Assembly (NCBI RefSeq): GCF_019097595.1
Contig: NC_080717.1
Location: 26,217,876 to 26,281,875 of the forward strand
Reading direction: 5' to 3'
Source: Hemibagrus wyckioides
Taxonomy: Eukaryota; Chordata; Actinopteri; Siluriformes; Bagridae
Length of the DNA: 64,000 nucleotides
In this document: positions 63,646-64,000 of the stretch, piece after piece
Layout: the number at the start of each line of letters is the position of its first letter
Numbering within the stretch: position 1 is the stretch's first letter
Position numbers and translations under genes: made by a program
Notes under the pieces: model-generated
What the model saw: the letters and a program-made list of their open reading frames with translations, nothing else
The model's database searches: none
What the model was told of the DNA's origin: nothing

Positions 63646-64000
63646 CACCGATCAGGCATAACATTATGACCACTAACAGGTGAAGTGAATAACGCTGAGT
63701 ATCTCCTCATCATGGCACCTGTTAGTGGGTGGGATATATTAGGCAGCAAGTGAACATTTGGTCCTCAAAGTTGCAGCTCTTGTGGGGTGTTCCTGGTCTG
63801 CAGTGGTCAGTATCTATCAAAATGGACGGAACCAGCTACAGGGTCATGGGTGGTCAAGGCTCAATGATGGACGTGGGGAGCGAAGGCTGGCCCGTGTGAT
63901 CCGATCCAACAGACAAGCTACTGTTGCTCAAATCGCTGAAGAAGTTAATGCTGGTTCTGATAGAAAGGGGTCAGAATACACAGTGCAGGACGGGTCAGGG
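63646..64000 (+). mobile_element. Tc1/mariner-like element, 5' part, cut by window end
   Basis: Begins after a TA with CACCGATCAGGCATAACATT. From about 63820 the plus strand carries a decayed helix-turn-helix region of a Tc1-type transposase (RGERRLARVIRSNRQATVAQ, then IAEEVNAG). The segment encoding its start is shortened. Unlike the copies at 17030 and 42644, this one keeps N-terminal sequence. Confidence 0.8.

Overview
The window is genomic DNA of a bony fish. The evidence is two split vertebrate genes with many small GT-AG exons, tRNA-derived SINEs, several Tc1/mariner-like elements of types common in teleosts, and abundant CA, GA, CTTT and CTGT arrays. The repeat mix suggests an otophysan such as a catfish, but the species cannot be named from this sequence. 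I see nothing prokaryotic or viral. Exon boundaries were placed by hand from reading frame, splice signals and remembered vertebrate orthologues.

Layout. (1) 1-21.9 kb: cnot1 on the minus strand, scaffold of the CCR4-NOT deadenylase. Forty-three coding exons give 2,145 codons with intact phase. The last ~230 codons lie beyond position 1. A 5'-UTR exon, a 7-codon uORF and a likely promoter near 21.5-21.87 kb complete the 5' end. (2) 21.9-28.2 kb: a spacer that probably includes the 3' UTR of the next gene. It holds a GGTTGCTA minisatellite, an internally deleted Tc1-like element, an L1-like 3' fragment, a SINE, a degenerate tandem repeat and a strong CTCF-like motif. (3) 28.2-55.2 kb: a complete kdm7a on the minus strand, a PHD plus JmjC histone demethylase of the PHF8/KDM7 family. 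Twenty coding exons encode 915 residues. Its introns are crowded with repeats. (4) 55.2-64 kb: SINEs, Tc1 fragments, microsatellites, a 12-bp minisatellite open in several frames, and two short phase-compatible exons at 59.3-59.6 kb on the plus strand that may begin an unidentified divergent gene.

The two main genes act at different levels (mRNA deadenylation; removal of repressive histone methyl marks). Nothing in the sequence ties them into one pathway beyond adjacency. I found no evidence of an undescribed multi-gene system. The most interesting non-genic signals are amplified Tc1-derived fold-back elements with internally inverted transposase segments, a composite A/T-block plus linker plus GA-array repeat present three times (one split by a later transposon), TG-rich 3' splice sites in kdm7a, and a coding-like terminal exon inside cnot1 intron 1.
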